Shown here: positions 63,535 to 64,000 of the stretch, in pieces
Position numbering within the stretch: the first letter of the stretch is position 1
How the letters are laid out: each line of letters begins with the position of its first letter
DNA from: Bartonella sp. M0283
Lineage (GTDB): Bacteria > Pseudomonadota > Alphaproteobacteria > Rhizobiales > Rhizobiaceae
Reading direction: 5' to 3'
Assembly: GCF_016100455.1 (NCBI RefSeq)
Contig: NZ_JACFSK010000001.1
Coordinates: 1,364,001 to 1,428,000 of the forward strand
DNA: 64,000 nucleotides
Notes under the pieces: generated by a model
Seen by the model: only the letters and a program-made list of their open reading frames with translations
Database searches by the model: none
What the model was told of the DNA's origin: nothing
Translations under genes and position numbers: made by a program

Positions 63535-64000
63535 CTAATTATTAATTTTTTTGTCACGAAGAGAATGTTTCTGTGAGAAAATAGATAGCCCCAAATCTTT
63601 CAGAGAATTCCGCAGAGCATCACTTTCTATCCGGCATGTAAGTTCGTCAATCCGCTTGCGATCATTGTCGTCAACCAAAAGAGGCTGCGAGCGGACGACT
63701 TCCTCTTTTTCAATCATATGTTGTTCTATTTTTATACGATTGATTGCAACAAAACCAAAAAATGCATTTATCCGCTGAAGAACCTCATTTGTTTCATGGG
63801 TTAAAATCATCGCCGCGTAAGCTTCGCAACCGACAACAAGAGTTGCCGGTTTAAATGGATCGTCGATGCTGGCGCGCCGTGCCCATATGATTTTCAAAGG
63901 CATTGTGCTATCAGCGATATCCTCGCCGACAAGAAGTGGCCAATTTGTCATAAGTTCAAGGCTAAGACCCGTTTTTTTACGTAAAATGGGATCAAGCAAT
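63535..64000 (-). CDS. DciA-like DUF721 protein, 5' end missing
   Basis: At least 154 residues remain; the true start lies beyond the window end. The segment IDDPFKPATLVVGCEAYAAMILTHETNEVLQRINAFFGFVAINRIKI and the WPLLVGEDIADSTMPLKIIW part fit DUF721/DciA, which in many bacteria helps load the replicative helicase. Placement next to a DsbA-family gene and smc matches rhizobial genomes. Confidence 0.82.
   Translation of the reverse strand, partial: LLDPILRKKTGLSLELMTNWPLLVGEDIADSTMPLKIIWARRASIDDPFKPATLVVGCEAYAAMILTHETNEVLQRINAFFGFVAINRIKIEQHMIEKEEVVRSQPLLVDDNDRKRIDELTCRIESDALRNSLKDLGLSIFSQKHSLRDKKINN

Overview
The window is a stretch of chromosome from an alphaproteobacterium of the order Hyphomicrobiales (Rhizobiales). 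Support comes from a MucR/Ros zinc-finger regulator, a FeuN-FeuP-FeuQ-type module, a PleC-type kinase, the cytochrome c maturation genes running into degP, a two-component pair and glnE, and the DciA(DUF721)-dsbA-smc-ppdK neighbourhood. Base composition is moderate (about mid-40s % GC by eye). A Bartonellaceae-like member with a fairly large genome would fit, but the genus is inference. There is no rRNA, CRISPR array, transposase, integrase or phage gene; most of the window is ordinary core chromosome.

Layout. 0-5.2 kb: a HisC-like aminotransferase cut by the window edge, a DUF423 membrane protein, then a TPP riboswitch leading a thiamine operon thiO-thiS-thiG-thiE-thiD that lacks thiC. 5.2-13.7 kb: macrodomain protein, a 46-residue membrane-anchored peptide, an EEP-family hydrolase, an acyl-CoA dehydrogenase-like protein, family 4-type uracil-DNA glycosylase, a DMT transporter and aminopeptidase N closed by a strong terminator. 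13.7-29.8 kb: a pleC-type kinase preceded by a perfect CtrA-type box; facing it, a long leftward set (ccmI-ccmE-ccmF-ccmH-degP-response regulator-histidine kinase-glnE); then a surface lipoprotein and a divergent flavin monooxygenase. 29.9-41 kb: feuN-feuP-feuQ, a class A penicillin-binding protein with two DUF1214/1254-type membrane proteins, DUF1491, an orphan kinase overlapping a peptidoglycan-binding protein, DUF5330, sufE and mucR.

41-53 kb: msrB and oligopeptidase B, then an AT-rich accessory patch (43.6-46.1 kb) holding two intact small secreted cysteine proteins and two broken pieces of the same family on either side of about 1.15 kb of AT-rich DNA with an unknown secreted protein. 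After it come sodB, an L,D-transpeptidase, a HerA-like ATPase (DUF853), a very AT-rich intergenic region with repeats, an orphan methylmalonyl-CoA mutase small subunit with corA, and a 77-residue protein resembling a flagellar rod protein without its middle. 53-64 kb: tRNA-Gln, an MBL hydrolase, DUF1499, a polysaccharide deacetylase, ppdK, smc, a DsbA-like thiol oxidoreductase and the partial DciA-like gene.

Many genes serve envelope biogenesis and quality control (Ccm, DegP, DsbA-like, PBP1, L,D-transpeptidase, peptidoglycan-binding protein, lipoprotein) together with four sensor kinases. The least explained parts are the 43.6-46.1 kb patch, the regulatory DNA around the DUF853 gene, and several very small genes. 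Operon membership, start sites and regulatory sites are read from spacing and sequence patterns only.
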